This document shows, in pieces, positions 34,107 through 46,567 of a DNA stretch of 64,000 bases. The DNA is from Panaeolus papilionaceus (Eukaryota; Basidiomycota; Agaricomycetes; Agaricales), in the NCBI GenBank assembly GCA_015501605.1, contig JADNRZ010000007.1:1860001-1924000 (forward strand), read 5' to 3'. Both the position numbers and the translations under genes were made by a program. Within the stretch, counting starts at the first letter, position 1. Every line of letters starts with the position of its first letter. Under the pieces are notes generated by a model. That model saw nothing but the letters and a program-made list of their open reading frames with translations, made no database searches and was not told where the DNA came from.

Positions 34107-35468
34107 ATGGAAAGGAGTCAGGAAACATCATGTTCTGTCCCAACTCTTGCCGCACTGCCTGATGAGCCGATCACAATCAACAGCCTTCCTCCTGAGATAT
34201 TGTCCGAAATATTCAAGGCCATCATGTTTTGGGAGGATGAGTCTGATCTCGTCGATCCTGAACTAGAGGCCATGATCCCAGTCTTTCTACCCAATCCCCG
34301 TGCAGCTCCGTTACTATTTTGCCAAGTGTGCAGCTTTTGGCGTGAGGTAGCCATATCTACGCCTCCGCTCTGGTCTTACATAGCGATTAATACCTCATAC
34401 CGACTCGAAACAATAGCGACTTGGTTGTCTCGATCACTTACCCACCCTCTATCCTTCCGAATTCAACTGGGTGCATCATCCAAGTCTCTTGGCAAGCCCG
34501 AGGTACTACAACAGCTTATTCTTCGTCTACTGTCTGTAGGTGTTGAGCGTTGGGAGCACATCTGCATTTCTGTACCTCCTGTATTCAAAGCCCCAATATT
34601 GTCTTTAATCCGAACAGTCTTCCCTTCAAAGGGCGATTCTCCAGCGGTCCGTTTGAAGACTTTATACATTGCTTGTATCCCATCAGCGGATCTCAGACTC
34701 AGGGAGTCATTAGACAACATTTTTGCGTCCCCTCAACACACCTTGCGTCGTCTCGTTTGGGACGATCGTTTTGTGCAACCAACCCATGCAGTACGGACAC
34801 CGTTGTGGGTGAACCTTCAGCATCTGATCTTCGTCAGTACGACTACCGGAACTTTGTTATCATTATTGGCACAGTGCCCCAACCTTCACTTCCTCACCAT
34901 CGACGCCTTCCGCAGTGAACGTGCAGCTGACTTGACGCACTCCGTTATAGTGGCGCCCAAGCTTCAGGTCCTCACCATCACCCAAATAAGCGGGGACCTG
35001 ACCAGCTCTCTGAGCCTCCTATCAGCTCCACAACTCAAAAAGCTCTCCCTCTTTGAAATAGGATCCAGGCGTAGTGGGCCGTGCGAGGGGTTCAAGAGTT
35101 TCCTTGAGAGGTCCGGGTGTCGTTTGGAGGTACTCTGCGTCGGATACCAGTCTTGCTCGTTGTGGGAGGAGGAAGCGTATAACCTTGTGAGCTCACCCGT
35201 TTTCATCGACATCCCTAATTTTTCGCTGCGAATGCACGTTGGGTACCATCCTCCTGCGTTTCTCCAATTTATTCGTTCGTTCTCCAAAGAAGATTCTTAT
35301 GTTTGGTATGAGCCGTGGGGTTCTAGTATTCACGCTGGATGGGGGAGTCTGAATTATATACGTACCTTGGACTCTGCGTACCCGTTTTTAGTACGAGATC
35401 CCTCCCGCGTTAAAATGCTACGTTTAGCGTTAAGAAAGGGATATCAGGACAAGATGATGATTAATTAA
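34107..35468 (+). CDS. F-box protein, family 1 (copy 3)
   Basis: Intact ORF of 453 residues. F-box INSLPPEILSEIFKAIMFWE, then DESDLVDPELEAMIPVF, RAAPLLFCQVCSFWREVAIS, then LRR-like turns (NLHFLTIDAF, KLQVLTITQI, LKKLSLFEIGS) and the C-terminal HAGWGSLNYIRTLDSAYPFL block. Architecture matches copy 2 throughout. The conserved DESDL(I/V)DPE..IPVF insert after the F-box helix is shared by all three copies and marks this subfamily. Confidence 0.85.
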   Translation: MERSQETSCSVPTLAALPDEPITINSLPPEILSEIFKAIMFWEDESDLVDPELEAMIPVFLPNPRAAPLLFCQVCSFWREVAISTPPLWSYIAINTSYRLETIATWLSRSLTHPLSFRIQLGASSKSLGKPEVLQQLILRLLSVGVERWEHICISVPPVFKAPILSLIRTVFPSKGDSPAVRLKTLYIACIPSADLRLRESLDNIFASPQHTLRRLVWDDRFVQPTHAVRTPLWVNLQHLIFVSTTTGTLLSLLAQCPNLHFLTIDAFRSERAADLTHSVIVAPKLQVLTITQISGDLTSSLSLLSAPQLKKLSLFEIGSRRSGPCEGFKSFLERSGCRLEVLCVGYQSCSLWEEEAYNLVSSPVFIDIPNFSLRMHVGYHPPAFLQFIRSFSKEDSYVWYEPWGSSIHAGWGSLNYIRTLDSAYPFLVRDPSRVKMLRLALRKGYQDKMMIN

Positions 35469-35506
35469 TTTTTATTGGCGTGTTATACTTCCCCGTACAT
35501 TGTTAT

Positions 35507-36271
35507 CTACCCCTGCTTTAAGCTACCTAGAAGAACGAATAACGTAGTAGCGTGACCACAAAACACCTTCCAAGGGAGCCAGAAGTTTGGGTTGAACGTT
35601 GAAGGGGGCAGATTGGTTTGTCTTCGGGTTGAGTAGATCCGTGACAAAGCACGTAAAAAAGCCGGTATCGCAGTTAGGTTGTTAGATTGACAAGTGATGG
35701 AAGGGAGCTCCCATTGACACAACGCGCAACTGTGGCTCTCCAAAAGCTCCTCTAAAGCAACTTGCGCGTCAGATGACATGTTATGAGCGACGTAGGGGAG
35801 ATGGAAGTGTTGTGAAATGGTCGTGAATGTTGGACTATTGTCGCGGGCAGGAGGGATCAATGACATCGATCCAAATGAGACGCACAAGACTTGGAGAGAG
35901 GGATGTTGAGTAAGAAGAAACCGTTGTGTAAGGGGAAGGCAAATAGTAAATGTGAGGGGTTTGGCCACGTAGCCGGGTGTTGATCTTGGTTTCAGTGTGC
36001 AGTGTGAAGGCGAGGAGGTGAGATTTGAATTTCTTGCACGTGCTGAATACAGTGTGTTGACGAGAAAAGAAGACGAGCCTCTTTTAGGTGGAGATGACGA
36101 CGGCCATAAACATGCACCTGGGAAAAGCAAGATTGAGGGAGCGTAGAATGTGAAATTACCGACACGTATCGTGAATTCTGGTACTTGCGAGAGCCTAGCT
36201 GAAGTCTGATGGATGGATGTATAGTATGGGTTACATTGAAGGTGGCGAATATGTCCGTGTTCTAGGACCAT
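35507..36271 (-). CDS. Hypothetical LRR-like ORF
   Basis: Open frame of 254 residues, convergent with copy 3. It contains HPSLQVLCVSFGSM and ALEELLESHSCALCQWELPS, which look like F-box/LRR tails, but there is no F-box and composition is Ser/Pro/Thr-rich. It may be a truncated relative or not expressed. Confidence 0.35.
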   Translation of the reverse strand: MVLEHGHIRHLQCNPYYTSIHQTSARLSQVPEFTIRVGNFTFYAPSILLFPGACLWPSSSPPKRGSSSFLVNTLYSARARNSNLTSSPSHCTLKPRSTPGYVAKPLTFTICLPLTQRFLLTQHPSLQVLCVSFGSMSLIPPARDNSPTFTTISQHFHLPYVAHNMSSDAQVALEELLESHSCALCQWELPSITCQSNNLTAIPAFLRALSRIYSTRRQTNLPPSTFNPNFWLPWKVFCGHATTLFVLLGSLKQG

Positions 36272-37731
36272 TTCTCGGAGACTGTTTGAACTATCTCAGG
36301 TGCTCCTATAGCAGAGGTGCTACTGTAAGGTGAGAGTCCATCGCGAGGTCCCTCCTGTTGAAGTGAACGATATTCCTGAGGCGAAAAAAGATGTTGAAGA
36401 GCGTTGTTAGACAGAGTGCAAAGCTGGGGTGTCGGACCATGGGATCAGGTTAGGTGACGATGCAGGGGTGCTGATTTACAGAGAGACAGCAGCACGGAAG
36501 ATTGGGAAAAGTGAGATATGAATTGCAACAGAAATTGGCGTGGTACTGGCACAGAAGGAGCAGATGCACAGCTTGATTGGCATTGCTATGCGAGAAGGAG
36601 AATGGATGGGGGTCGTCGAGAATGGAAGGTGGGGCAGGCTATGCGAGCGGGGGGTTGTTCACCCAAGAGAGGCCGCTGTTGAAAATAACCCTTGCCCTGC
36701 CAAACTGGCCACAAGCCCTAACGTACTTGGGGATTTCATGGGGTCTCTTCCGCCGTGGTAAGCTGTGAGGATCTTGGTATGCGGTGAGACCGTTTTCCTT
36801 TCCAAATGACACGGTCAACGACCAACTTGAATGGTGACGACGAATCTTGGGATTTTCTATAGAGAGATTTGGCGTTAGTCTGGAATTCAAGCAAAAAAAA
36901 TTGAGATGTACTCAAGACCCACCCCCGAGAAAAGCCCAGGGAATGTATTCACCAATCTCGACCAGAGTTCTTGATAGAAAAAAGTCCATTCCTCGCGCTC
37001 AATTAGAGGATACTACATGAGGCAAGCAATTATCCAGAAGTATGCGAGCCACCGCGATGTGTGGGCTCAGGCTTTGTGATCTCACTGCCCAACCATTCTT
37101 GTCGTTCCAGTAAAAATACAAGGGTGTAAATTTATCAGAAAATGCTCCAATAACCCTATTTTAAGTCGAATTTTAGGTCAGCTCTCTATGGGGCGGATGT
37201 AAGGGTTAGTCACCAGCCTGAGGTCGTTGTTATTTCAGGTTTTCGTCCACTGAAATTTAAAGCTCCATGCCTTTCTGTTCAGCGCTTTCTGAAGTCGGCG
37301 GATGACGTTCGTGTAATGAACACAGGGCATCTACGAGAAACTGAGTCCCTGAATGCCGTGCAATGTTGGGAAACGGTTTTTTTTATGACCATCATGGTGG
37401 TGTTGAACAGAACCGAAATGAACATTTGCGGTCCGGAATCCGGCCGCACATTGTTGTGAACCTCAGTTCCACACATGGCAGCGGCACAACTACCTTGACA
37501 CCCGACTGCTACCTTCACCAAGACCTACACCGTCCCCTAGAGCGCTAAAGCACCTTCATTTTCAGATGTCTGCAAGGGTAGGTTCAAGCCTAATTCTACC
37601 AGAGATCAAGTGTAATCTAACACAGAGTACCGAGTAATAAGAACAATGTATCCTCTGATCATGTCAATGGTGACCACTCTCCGAGTCCTAAACCATCACC
37701 ATCTGCGTCGTTCGTAACAAACACTCCAGAC
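36272..37731. other. Spacer; may hold the first exon of the DUF6535 gene
   Basis: No complete gene. ATG 37566 (MSAR, followed by a GTAGGT-type donor) resembles the first mini-exon MSSK of the downstream paralogue, and the frame of the main exon is open upstream to about 37635. I could not find a splice pair that keeps phase, so the start at 37732 is kept. Confidence 0.4.
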
Positions 37732-40386
37732 ATGGCGGGAAAACAAGACCGGCTCCAAGATTCAAATATCAATGCTTCATCAGGAGGAAACAAAGGCCAG
37801 AGGGGCCCTGCGCCTCGGGGTGAATGCAGATTTGATGGCACTGACTACCCCGACTGGGTGCCCATAAATCTATTCAGGAAAGCGGAGGATCCATTCGACT
37901 TTCCTTTCCCGGAGGTTGAAGGTGATCCTTGGACCAAGGTCGCGCAGATGGTCACAGATTTGGATGAAGGGATGTGTAATGCGTGGAATGAAGAAATACA
38001 GAACATCCTCCTTTTCGTGTGTCATTTCGCTATCCTATTCATTATGAATGTGCTGTGTACTCATACCAGGCTCTTCATAGTCGGGTTTGTTCTCTGCTGT
38101 AGCAACGGCCTTCGCCATTGAGACCCAGACTTCGTTACAGCCCGATCCGGCTGTTGCATCAGTCCTCCTCCTCGCTCATCTTTCATCCCAGCTTGGAAAC
38201 AGCAGCAGTGTGAGCACTGTTAACGCTATCATTTCGCCCTTCCAAAGCACAGGCGACCCCATCCAGCCCCTTCGCATTAACGTCCTAATCTACTTGAGTC
38301 TTGTCCTCAGTCTGGGTACCGCACTCGTTGGTATCATTGCGCTGCAATGGATTAGATCATATAGAAGTTCAGAACCATTAGCGCCGCAGGATCGCATATC
38401 GCTCCGACACACTCGCTACGAGAGCTTGATCAAATGGAAGGTTCCTGAAATCATATCCGCGCTTCCAATCATACTTCAGGCGTCCCTTATCATTTTCTTT
38501 ACCGGACTGATCGAATTCCTTCACTCTCTAAACACTACTATCACGATAATCATAGCCGTAGTTGTCGGAGTTCTCATGTCGTTCGTTTTATTCACCATGG
38601 TGGCCCCGGGTCTGACTACTGTCTGGCGCTCGTTTACGAAGTTATCACGCAGCCCTTATGAATCACCACAATCCTGGCTTTTTGTCCGGTTCCTCTTTCT
38701 TTTGGAGGAATTTTATCACGCCGTCAGTTCAGCCTTTACTAGTTTGACCCGCAGTTTTCGTTCGAATTTTGGACAGGGGCACATCCGCCAGCCGTCCTAC
38801 AGTCCACAAGGCAGACGAAAGGTAGCCGCGAATTGGGTGCAGCTAACACGGGCTACATACGAGACTACGGACACGCAACTTGCCTATTCCCTCGGGTGGA
38901 TAATTAAGCGTTTTACCGATGTGGAATCATTCTGTTATCTTTTTCATTGCTTTCAGTCACTCGGGTGGGATCGCATGCAGCACACTCTTGCGTCATTGAG
39001 TAGTGACGAATATTACCTGCATACAGTATGGAACACAAGCGTCCGCTTGAAACCCGATCCAAATCGTCACAGGCCACAAACAGGACCAGTGGAGACAAAG
39101 CATCTCTTGTCAGCCGTTTTAATTGATTGGGCACAAGTTCGGGGCTATTGGACTCATTCTGGAATCACACTTTATGCACTCGAACTAGCTCTAAGATCAA
39201 CGACGTACGCCATACCTCCAGAGAAACCTGGCACTCGGATGGAACCCTGGAGATTGCTCCTGTGGAATAAAATTATACGGAGGTGTTCAAGTGGTACGTC
39301 GTCTCAAACCCCATTTGGCTTGCAGATTTATGATACCTTTCGACTTGGAAATGCAGATTCGTACATTCCCGCGCAGTCTGAGATGTGGTTATTCGGATGT
39401 CTGGTTTACCTCCGGCAATACAATATTCTAAATGCCCACGAACGTGATCCTCAATTAACATTCGCCATGATAAGCCGCTTTGTTCCAAGCATCGAGAGCG
39501 CCGTTCATCGTGGTACCCTTAACATTGTCGACGATATCTTTTTTACATTCGAGAACTGGATGAAAGATTGGCAAGCAAAAAATCCGCCTGAAGACGTGGA
39601 AATATTAGGAGATATGGGGAAAAAAAAAATCCTGAAACACTTCATGGTGAAGCTATACACCGACCTGTTATTCCGTCCCAATTATGCGTTACTCCAAAGG
39701 CCGACATTCCTTTCGCTGTTGGACCACTTTGCACACCATCCGAACGGTCAAAAATCCTGGAAATTGTGCCAGAATGAGGCCGGAGAACAAGACTGGGGCC
39801 GCCTTTGGGATTGCTTTTTCGTATTTACTTCCCTTGACACAAGATACTCGACACTCCTTTGTGATCAAGATAGGGTGCAACGTCTTGTGATCGAAAGGGA
39901 CCGGATGCGGGAGCAAGAGTGGGGTTCAGCAGTCCCCGGCCAATTCCAATCGCCACAAGAGTTTCAGACACATCAGATGGCGGATATAGTTGATCCAGGT
40001 AATATCTTTTTTTTGTATTGTACTCCACAGTTATAGGCAGAGGTCTGATCGTGTCAATTCTAGATATCGACAATAATCGTGAAGATGAAGTCCTCAACGC
40101 AGGACCTAATATCACCGAAACCATGACGGCCCAGCCACATGAGGTGAGAAATGATGTAGCCGTGATTGGCTCGGGAACAGTAACCGCTAGACCGATGAAT
40201 CCCATCACCTAGGTTAATGACACCCTCCGCGCAACTCCATCATACAACTCAGAAGCGGCGGACGTGGAATTAGGGCTCAGGTTGTCTTCTGAACTGCAAG
40301 GCGCCATTCTGGAAGGTGTAGATGACCCACAGGATCTGGAAGATCAGGCCTTCGCTGTAATTGTAGGCTCGTCAAACATTACATGA
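37732..40386 (+). CDS. DUF6535 membrane protein, copy 1
   Basis: Exons 37732-38016, 38081-39998, 40064-40143 and 40213-40386 join in frame (about 818 residues; the N-terminus may be longer). The first exon has RFDGTDYPDWVPINLF and ends WNEEIQNILLF, and the second opens SGLFSAVATAFAIETQTSLQ, the hallmark start of the DUF6535 domain. Hydrophobic segments follow: INVLIYLSLVLSLGTALVGI, IISALPIILQASLIIFF and ITIIIAVVVGVLMSFVLF. The ~550-residue remainder is soluble-looking and alpha-helical. The C-terminus DVELGLRLSSELQGAI is shared with copy 2. The family is abundant in Agaricomycetes and has no known function. No frame damage is seen. Confidence 0.8.
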
Positions 40387-42236
40387 TGTGCATTCTTGTA
40401 ATTATACTTACCTCTGAATGTTTTCCGTTACTCCATGATGTATTCTGTATGAAAAAAATGAATGTTTTCGATGCGATCGCGAGGTAAGAGTCAAAACCAG
40501 GTTGATGAAGCGGTTGACAGTGCAGTGATGTACGCGGAGATTATAGCTGTAGTCGCAAAATTGTAAGAGAACACTGTGCTGAAGAGTGGTGCGTCCTTGC
40601 CTGTTATAGTGATGTCATGGTGGTCGCTATCTGCTCATCGCGAATACTCTGCATCACCGCAGGAAGTCCCATCCCCACCTCGCGCCCTTGCATCGCCACA
40701 TCTTCGCCATTGTACGTCCCTCCTTGCCCACTCATTATGAAATCGGTATTCATACGACGACGAGCACACCTATCACAACGAATCTTCTAATCGTCCTCGG
40801 AAGTTGATATCTCAAACAACCTCCCTTCATTTTTTAACCCCGACACAGGACAATGGTTGCGCTTTGGACACTTGCAGTGTTGAGCTGCTGTGTAAATTGA
40901 ACGTGCTATTTGGCGGTTCTGGACTTGGACCAAATGCGAGTAAGGGCGTGTAGAGACGAGTGACGTGGCGAGAGACGCGACACGACGGATGAGAATGTTT
41001 GCGGGAGGGTGGTCAGGGAGCAAGTCATGATTTGGAACAGAAGCCGGAATATGATGGCGAACACTCCTCATGCGAACGGAGACAAAGACTTGGGGATAGG
41101 GAGAAGATAAGGACTAGGAATAGCAGAAGGGATAAAATGGGAGAAGTCCCAGACCTGAGTCCGAGTGCGTGCCAGAGTAACGGTGGATGCGTGCTTGAGA
41201 ACGCTGGCCTAAACGAGTTTCCAGGGAATAATAACGCAAGAGGGGTCAAGGTATGTTTGCGGTAGAGATTTGACATGGTATGTAGTTGATGCCCAATATC
41301 CGCATATTCCAAAATTGTTGAATTTGAGCAGGGGTTGTTGTTGTCATCAAATCTAAGGCTCCTTAGCTTCGTTGGATGGTGTCCCTTAGTTAACAAAACG
41401 ATGGGGGGTGCATTTTGAGGGGTAATTCCAGGGCGAGGAGATAAAATGGGGCAACGTTAGCATGAAGTTATAACGCAGAACTATACAGAAGGGGCATATA
41501 TCGCCGTTAAATCAGTGTGGACAGAGAAGTATGAACAACAAGCACCTGTCGTAGTCCACTGTTCAGCGCTGCTAGAAATCCGCTCTCAAATTGTATTACC
41601 ACCCTGACCAACATTAATCACATTGGACGATGAAAAATTTTCAATATTAGTGACGGTAAGCTTCGTCAACGGTTCACCAGCGAGATATTCAAGATCACAG
41701 GAATGATGCAGATACTCTGACCACAATCCTTGGCCATAAAAGTGATGATAAGAAACCTTTGGTTCAGAATATTAATATTTGAGCATTGCTAATACGCATA
41801 AGGTCGTCAAACGGACTATACTGGTAGGTTGGCAACATATTAGAACAATGGGTTAATAGAATTTTTCAATGAGAAAAGGTACTCACCAACACATGCAACC
41901 ATGCTACTTCAGTCTAGCTAAAGTATCCCTACACTTTTCTCTGTTCAGACTTCCTTCATCTTCGCACTAGGAGTATGGCGTGTAAACTGAGCACCTGCCA
42001 GCAGTGTCGGACAGTGAGAGATTGAGGGTGGAAGCTCTTCTGTGGACTCGTTCAACGTTGGACGTTGACAAGACGTTAAGATCAGGGCTGTGCCGTTGAT
42101 TTTCCACACATGTAACACAGCCACTTTAATTATTTGGACATTGACAGCTTTTGAATCCACTTCGGACTCGGAGATAATCTTCGCCAAGACCAGCGTCATC
42201 TTCCACCCAGAGCGCTAGCTTGCAGATAGTCACATA
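40387..42236. other. Spacer between DUF6535 copies, no supported gene
   Basis: About 1.85 kb. A minus-strand frame at 41025-41396 has an LRR-like phrase (LRSLRFDDNNN) and could be a relic of an F-box/LRR gene. Nothing else is supported. Confidence 0.4.
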
Positions 42237-44818
42237 ATGTCTTCAAAGGTATGTATAGGTATGGCAATGTCATTCCTTCAGCACAATCTAATGATGAGAG
42301 CCCAATAAGGACACTGGACCCTCTGAGTCTGATCGTCCTAATGATCACTCTAATCGGTCGTCGCCATTGCTAAGGACAGAAGCTTCCGATCCCGACCCAG
42401 CTCCTAACGAGAGGGGACCTGCCCCCAGAGGGAAATGCAAATTCGACGGCACGGATTATCCAGACTGGCTTCCCTTCAACCCATTCAAGAAACCCGAAGA
42501 GCCGTTCACATTCCCCTTTCCAAAGGAGGACGGCGATCCTTGGGAGAAAGCTGCCAAGCTGGTCAAGAGATACGACGATGGGATGTGCACTGAATGGGTC
42601 GAAGAGATCCAAAATATCCTTCTCTTTGTGAGGCATTGTTATACTTCCCAAATTACCTATATTATCTGCTAATTTCCGCTGCTAAACAGGCTGGCTTATT
42701 CTCTGCTGTCGTAACAGCATTTGCCATTGAGACCCAGAAGCTACTGCAACCCGACCCAACTGTCGCATCAGTTCTACTCCTTGCTCAGCTATCATCGTCC
42801 CTACTCGGGAGCAACACTAGTTGGGATTCTATCAATGCTATCGCCGCACCATTCCAGAACAATTCCAACACCACACAGTCGCTTCGAATCAATGTCCTTG
42901 TTTATCTCAGTCTCATACTCAGCCTCGGGACCGCTCTCGTTGGTATCATTGCCTTGCAATGGATTCGGTCTTATGGTCGATATGAGTCACAATCTCATAA
43001 GGATCACCTGGCCCTTCGTCATATTCGTTATCAGAGTTTGATTCAGGGGAGCGTTCCCGAAATTATCTCAGCCCTGCCCCTAATTCTTCAAGCCGCCCTC
43101 ATCATTTTCTTCGCTGGGCTCATCGATTTCCTGTACTCTTTGAACTCTATTGTTACAATTATTATTTCGACACTCATCGGGGCCATCGTTCTTTTCGTTT
43201 TATTCACTATGGTGGCTCCAGGAATTTCCGTCATCCGCAACCCTTTCTTCCTCTGGAAGTCTCGTGGCTCAGCGGAATCCCCTCCACACAGTCCTTATGA
43301 ATCTCCGCAGTCATGGGTCTTTGTACAATTCGTCTTCCTGATGAAGAGAACATACCACTTCATTTACTCCATCTTGACTCGTCAGCAATCACACCACTGG
43401 CGCGATCACACCTCCCATACGGCGCATCTCATGATGGGAGCCTCCAATTGGTCGCAGTTGGCAAGTGCTCACGCTGCTTGCCTGGCCGATGATGGCCTGC
43501 TCGGCTCTTCGCTCGGATGGGTATTTAAAGGTTTCACCGACACCGAATCATTCTGCTCTCTCTTGAATTGCTTTCAGACGCTCGGCGTTATCGAAATGGG
43601 ATCCACACTTAAATCCATCCTGGGAGCTTCAGATCGCAGACTGGCAAAACTCGTGCACGGTACAGAAACAGTGGGGGAGGAAGAGAGAAAACAACTATTT
43701 TTGCTCCTTTTGATTGATTGGATTAAACGACAACGTTACTGGCATCACTCTGGTATTGGCCTTCATGGGCAGGAGCTAGTGCTGAGGTCTATGGCCTACT
43801 CCGTTACCACTGCCCCTGCATATTCCAACGCAGATCCTGGTGCAGATCCCCCCTCGACACCCGTGTGGAAAAGCCTGATGCTGACGTCTCAGTCTTATAC
43901 TGGTATGTTCGGTAGCATCTCTCTGGTTTTATGCATCTTATCGAATATATGTTGTAGACTCAGAATATCCGTCAGACTCGCTGGAGATGCGAGTATTTTC
44001 TGCCCTTGTTCTGCTTCGAGAATCCAGTTCACTCTCCTTCGAGCATGACTCCCAACGTAATCTATCTCGAGGGATGATTTATAGGCTGATGTCCGACATT
44101 CGGGGCCATTTACGACGCGGCTCGACCAACTTGATCGACGATGTGCTTATGATATTTGGCGACTGGTTGGAGATCTGGCACTCACGAAACCCAGATGAAG
44201 AGGTACATGGTGCATGGCAGCAAGACATTCTGAAAGGGTTTATTATTGGCATCGAGAGCTGGTTCGTGCAACGGAAACATGACAATCGGGTGCTGTTCGA
44301 AAGGCCTGAGCTCATTTCGGTTTTTGACTGTTTGTCGAACCATCCCAAGGGTCAACGGTCATGGAAACATCTTACTTCCGACTTGGCGGTTGACGACTGG
44401 GACAACGCTTTTGTGGAGCATTTCCTGGAGGACAGGTATTCGGCACTCATCTACAATCACCAGCGAGTCAAGCGTCTCGTGGATGAGAGGGAGAAAAGGC
44501 TGGTCGCCCGTCGTGGTAAGGATATTCAAATTTATTTCATTGCCCTGCATTACTGATTATAAACGCAATGCAGATATTAATGGCAGCTTTGGGGTGGGCA
44601 TACTCGAAGAAAATGAGGGTCTGAGTGATTACCCCCAGTCCGCTGGCACCATGCGTTCAACTGCGACCTCAAACACGCAATCAAGCTGCGCCACCACTGT
44701 GACGAATACCATCCTTCATTCAACGCAAACCTATACCGGAGAAGGGCCAGACATTGAATTAGGGCTCGGGTTGTCTTCGGAGTTGCAGGGTGCGTTCGTC
44801 AAAGATGCGCATAGGTAA
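42237..44818 (+). CDS. DUF6535 membrane protein, copy 2
   Basis: Five exons in phase: 42237-42248 (a 12-nt first exon, MSSK), 42301-42627, 42690-43902, 43958-44515 and 44574-44818, about 784 residues. KFDGTDYPDWLPFNPF in exon 2, AGLFSAVVTAFAIETQKLLQ at the start of exon 3, then membrane segments INVLVYLSLILSLGTALVGI, IISALPLILQAALIIFFAGL and IVTIIISTLIGAIVLFVLF. Shares SPYESPQSW, FTDTESFCSLLNCFQTLG, LLIDW and the C-terminal IELGLGLSSELQGAF with copy 1. Compared with copy 1 it has an extra intron inside the soluble region (43903-43957). Intact. Tandem orientation points to local duplication. Confidence 0.8.
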
Positions 44819-44972
44819 TTTATATGGGGAAAGTTCCTGTGTGATCATCACTGTATCTCTGGACTTATAAATAAACGCTTGATAAATCTGTACTATTATA
44901 ATTATTTGAATAACATGAGTGTCCCCTTTTGTTTAGATTAAAAATGGCTACTGGTACTACGGGACACAGCTG

Positions 44973-45788
44973 TCAGTCCCAACGACCAACACGACGCACC
45001 ATAACCCTTTCAGAGTCCCGCTCCACATCTGAATACACAGGCGCTAAACCACCACTATGATTTACGTACTCGATCGCGCCTCGAAGTAAAGCCGAACCTA
45101 CAAGCCCAGGTGGACTAAACATCACCCGTGCAACCTTTGAGTTTTGAAGCAGATGCGCCAGGTTTTCTTGAAATTCTATCCACGGAAATAGTTGAAGGTC
45201 TCCGTGCCATGATTCGTCGAACGCCAGCTGCAGCTCCTCGAGATTGGGGTATGATTGTCGCATGATGAAGAATAAACAATTTGTTTCGAATCGTGCGTGT
45301 TCATCTGGATCGTTAGCCTTGACGGCTGTCATGATCGTGATTTTGAGACTTCGGGTGTGTTGGAGAATGTCGGGATGGCGGTGGATCGTGATGAGAAATC
45401 TGGACGCAACGTTAGGCGCAGCCATTGAGCTTGAGGTATTCTGATGAGTACGTCGAATATGAACTGTTCGAAAGATGTATTGCTGGACGTGTGAGTGGAG
45501 GAATCGGCATGTTAATGACAGGCTTTTGAGTGTGGGCACATGGTCACTGAGCTCTGTGTTGATGATGTGGAAGAGCACTACTTCTGGAGGGATAATGCCG
45601 GTCCACGCTGCGGTTACTGGCTGAACCAACTCTGAGCTTGGTATGATTGGTTGTAGTAAGGCATTTCGGTTGATAACATCGACGATGACATCACCGTCAT
45701 CTACGTTGCAGTGAGCTGTCGCCGGTTTGGAAGGACTTTGAGACGCCGCGGTTTCATTCTGAAGCATTTGCTTTATCCAGGCAAGCAT
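44973..45788 (-). CDS. F-box-like protein, family 2 (divergent member)
   Basis: Open frame of 271 residues. Contains IIPPEVVLFHIINTELSDHV, PTLKSLSLTCRFLHSHVQQY, FRTVHIRR and later NLEELQLAFD, which match the F-box-like start (LPLEVIFHIID..PTLRILSLTC) and the LRR start of the other family 2 genes at 47-61 kb. It is shorter than those (no equivalent of their second exon) and has a longer N-terminus. It may be a truncated member; the start codon is uncertain. Confidence 0.55.
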   Translation of the reverse strand: MLAWIKQMLQNETAASQSPSKPATAHCNVDDGDVIVDVINRNALLQPIIPSSELVQPVTAAWTGIIPPEVVLFHIINTELSDHVPTLKSLSLTCRFLHSHVQQYIFRTVHIRRTHQNTSSSMAAPNVASRFLITIHRHPDILQHTRSLKITIMTAVKANDPDEHARFETNCLFFIMRQSYPNLEELQLAFDESWHGDLQLFPWIEFQENLAHLLQNSKVARVMFSPPGLVGSALLRGAIEYVNHSGGLAPVYSDVERDSERVMVRRVGRWD

Positions 45789-46567
45789 GAGATGTTTGGG
45801 ACAAAGAGGAATATGACATTCCCTGTTATCACTGCTGTGAGTTGCGTCGCCACGCTCCTATCCGTGGTTACTACAGCACATGTGATTCAAAATCTTCCGT
45901 TTGCCGCAGTCGCTAGTACTAGTAGTAGCCATCACACTCACGCACGCTGTGAAAATGTTTAAATTTCCGACGCCTGCTTTGAAGTACTCATATGTTTGAA
46001 GCAGTGTTTCCCCTGGCTCTGAGAAGCATTGAACATCCTGATAATTTAGAATGACTAAACGTCTGGAGCACATTGAACCGTCGACGCCTCTATCAACATT
46101 TAGGTAACTAGATGGAACTTTGGATTGGGGACGTGTAATGCTGTCTCACCACTAGACTAAACTGTTGCGTATGGCCACCCAAGAAATTCAGATGGATCAA
46201 GCGTGACTTGAGTGAGCTCTGGGAGGCCGTGAGGCTGACACTGTTGCTTATAGATGCGCCGACTATCATGCCAATGCAGGCCTTATGTTGCCAGTCCTTG
46301 GGCGCTGCAACTTGCAAGGTCTGTGTCGAATGACCACCGTCCTCTGTTCACTAAAGTGAGGGTCTACTCACATGCATTTTCCATCACCTAGAATTTTCTA
46401 TTCTCGGACGAATATCCCAAACCAGTGAGACCAAATAAATCCAAAACATCGATTAACTAAAGGAAATATAATGACTGTGTATTCCATGACGATATCACCT
46501 CCACAAATGACCTAAACTTGTAGAGCAGTTCGTCGATTCCAATCACCAACCACCCAAGCTGCCTTCG
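45789..46567. other. Spacer, no gene seen
   Basis: Nothing supported. Confidence 0.5.

Noticed and set aside
41025..41396. 123-residue minus-strand frame with an LRR-like phrase
   Set aside because: Too little similarity and no F-box or partner exon; mentioned only as possible relic.
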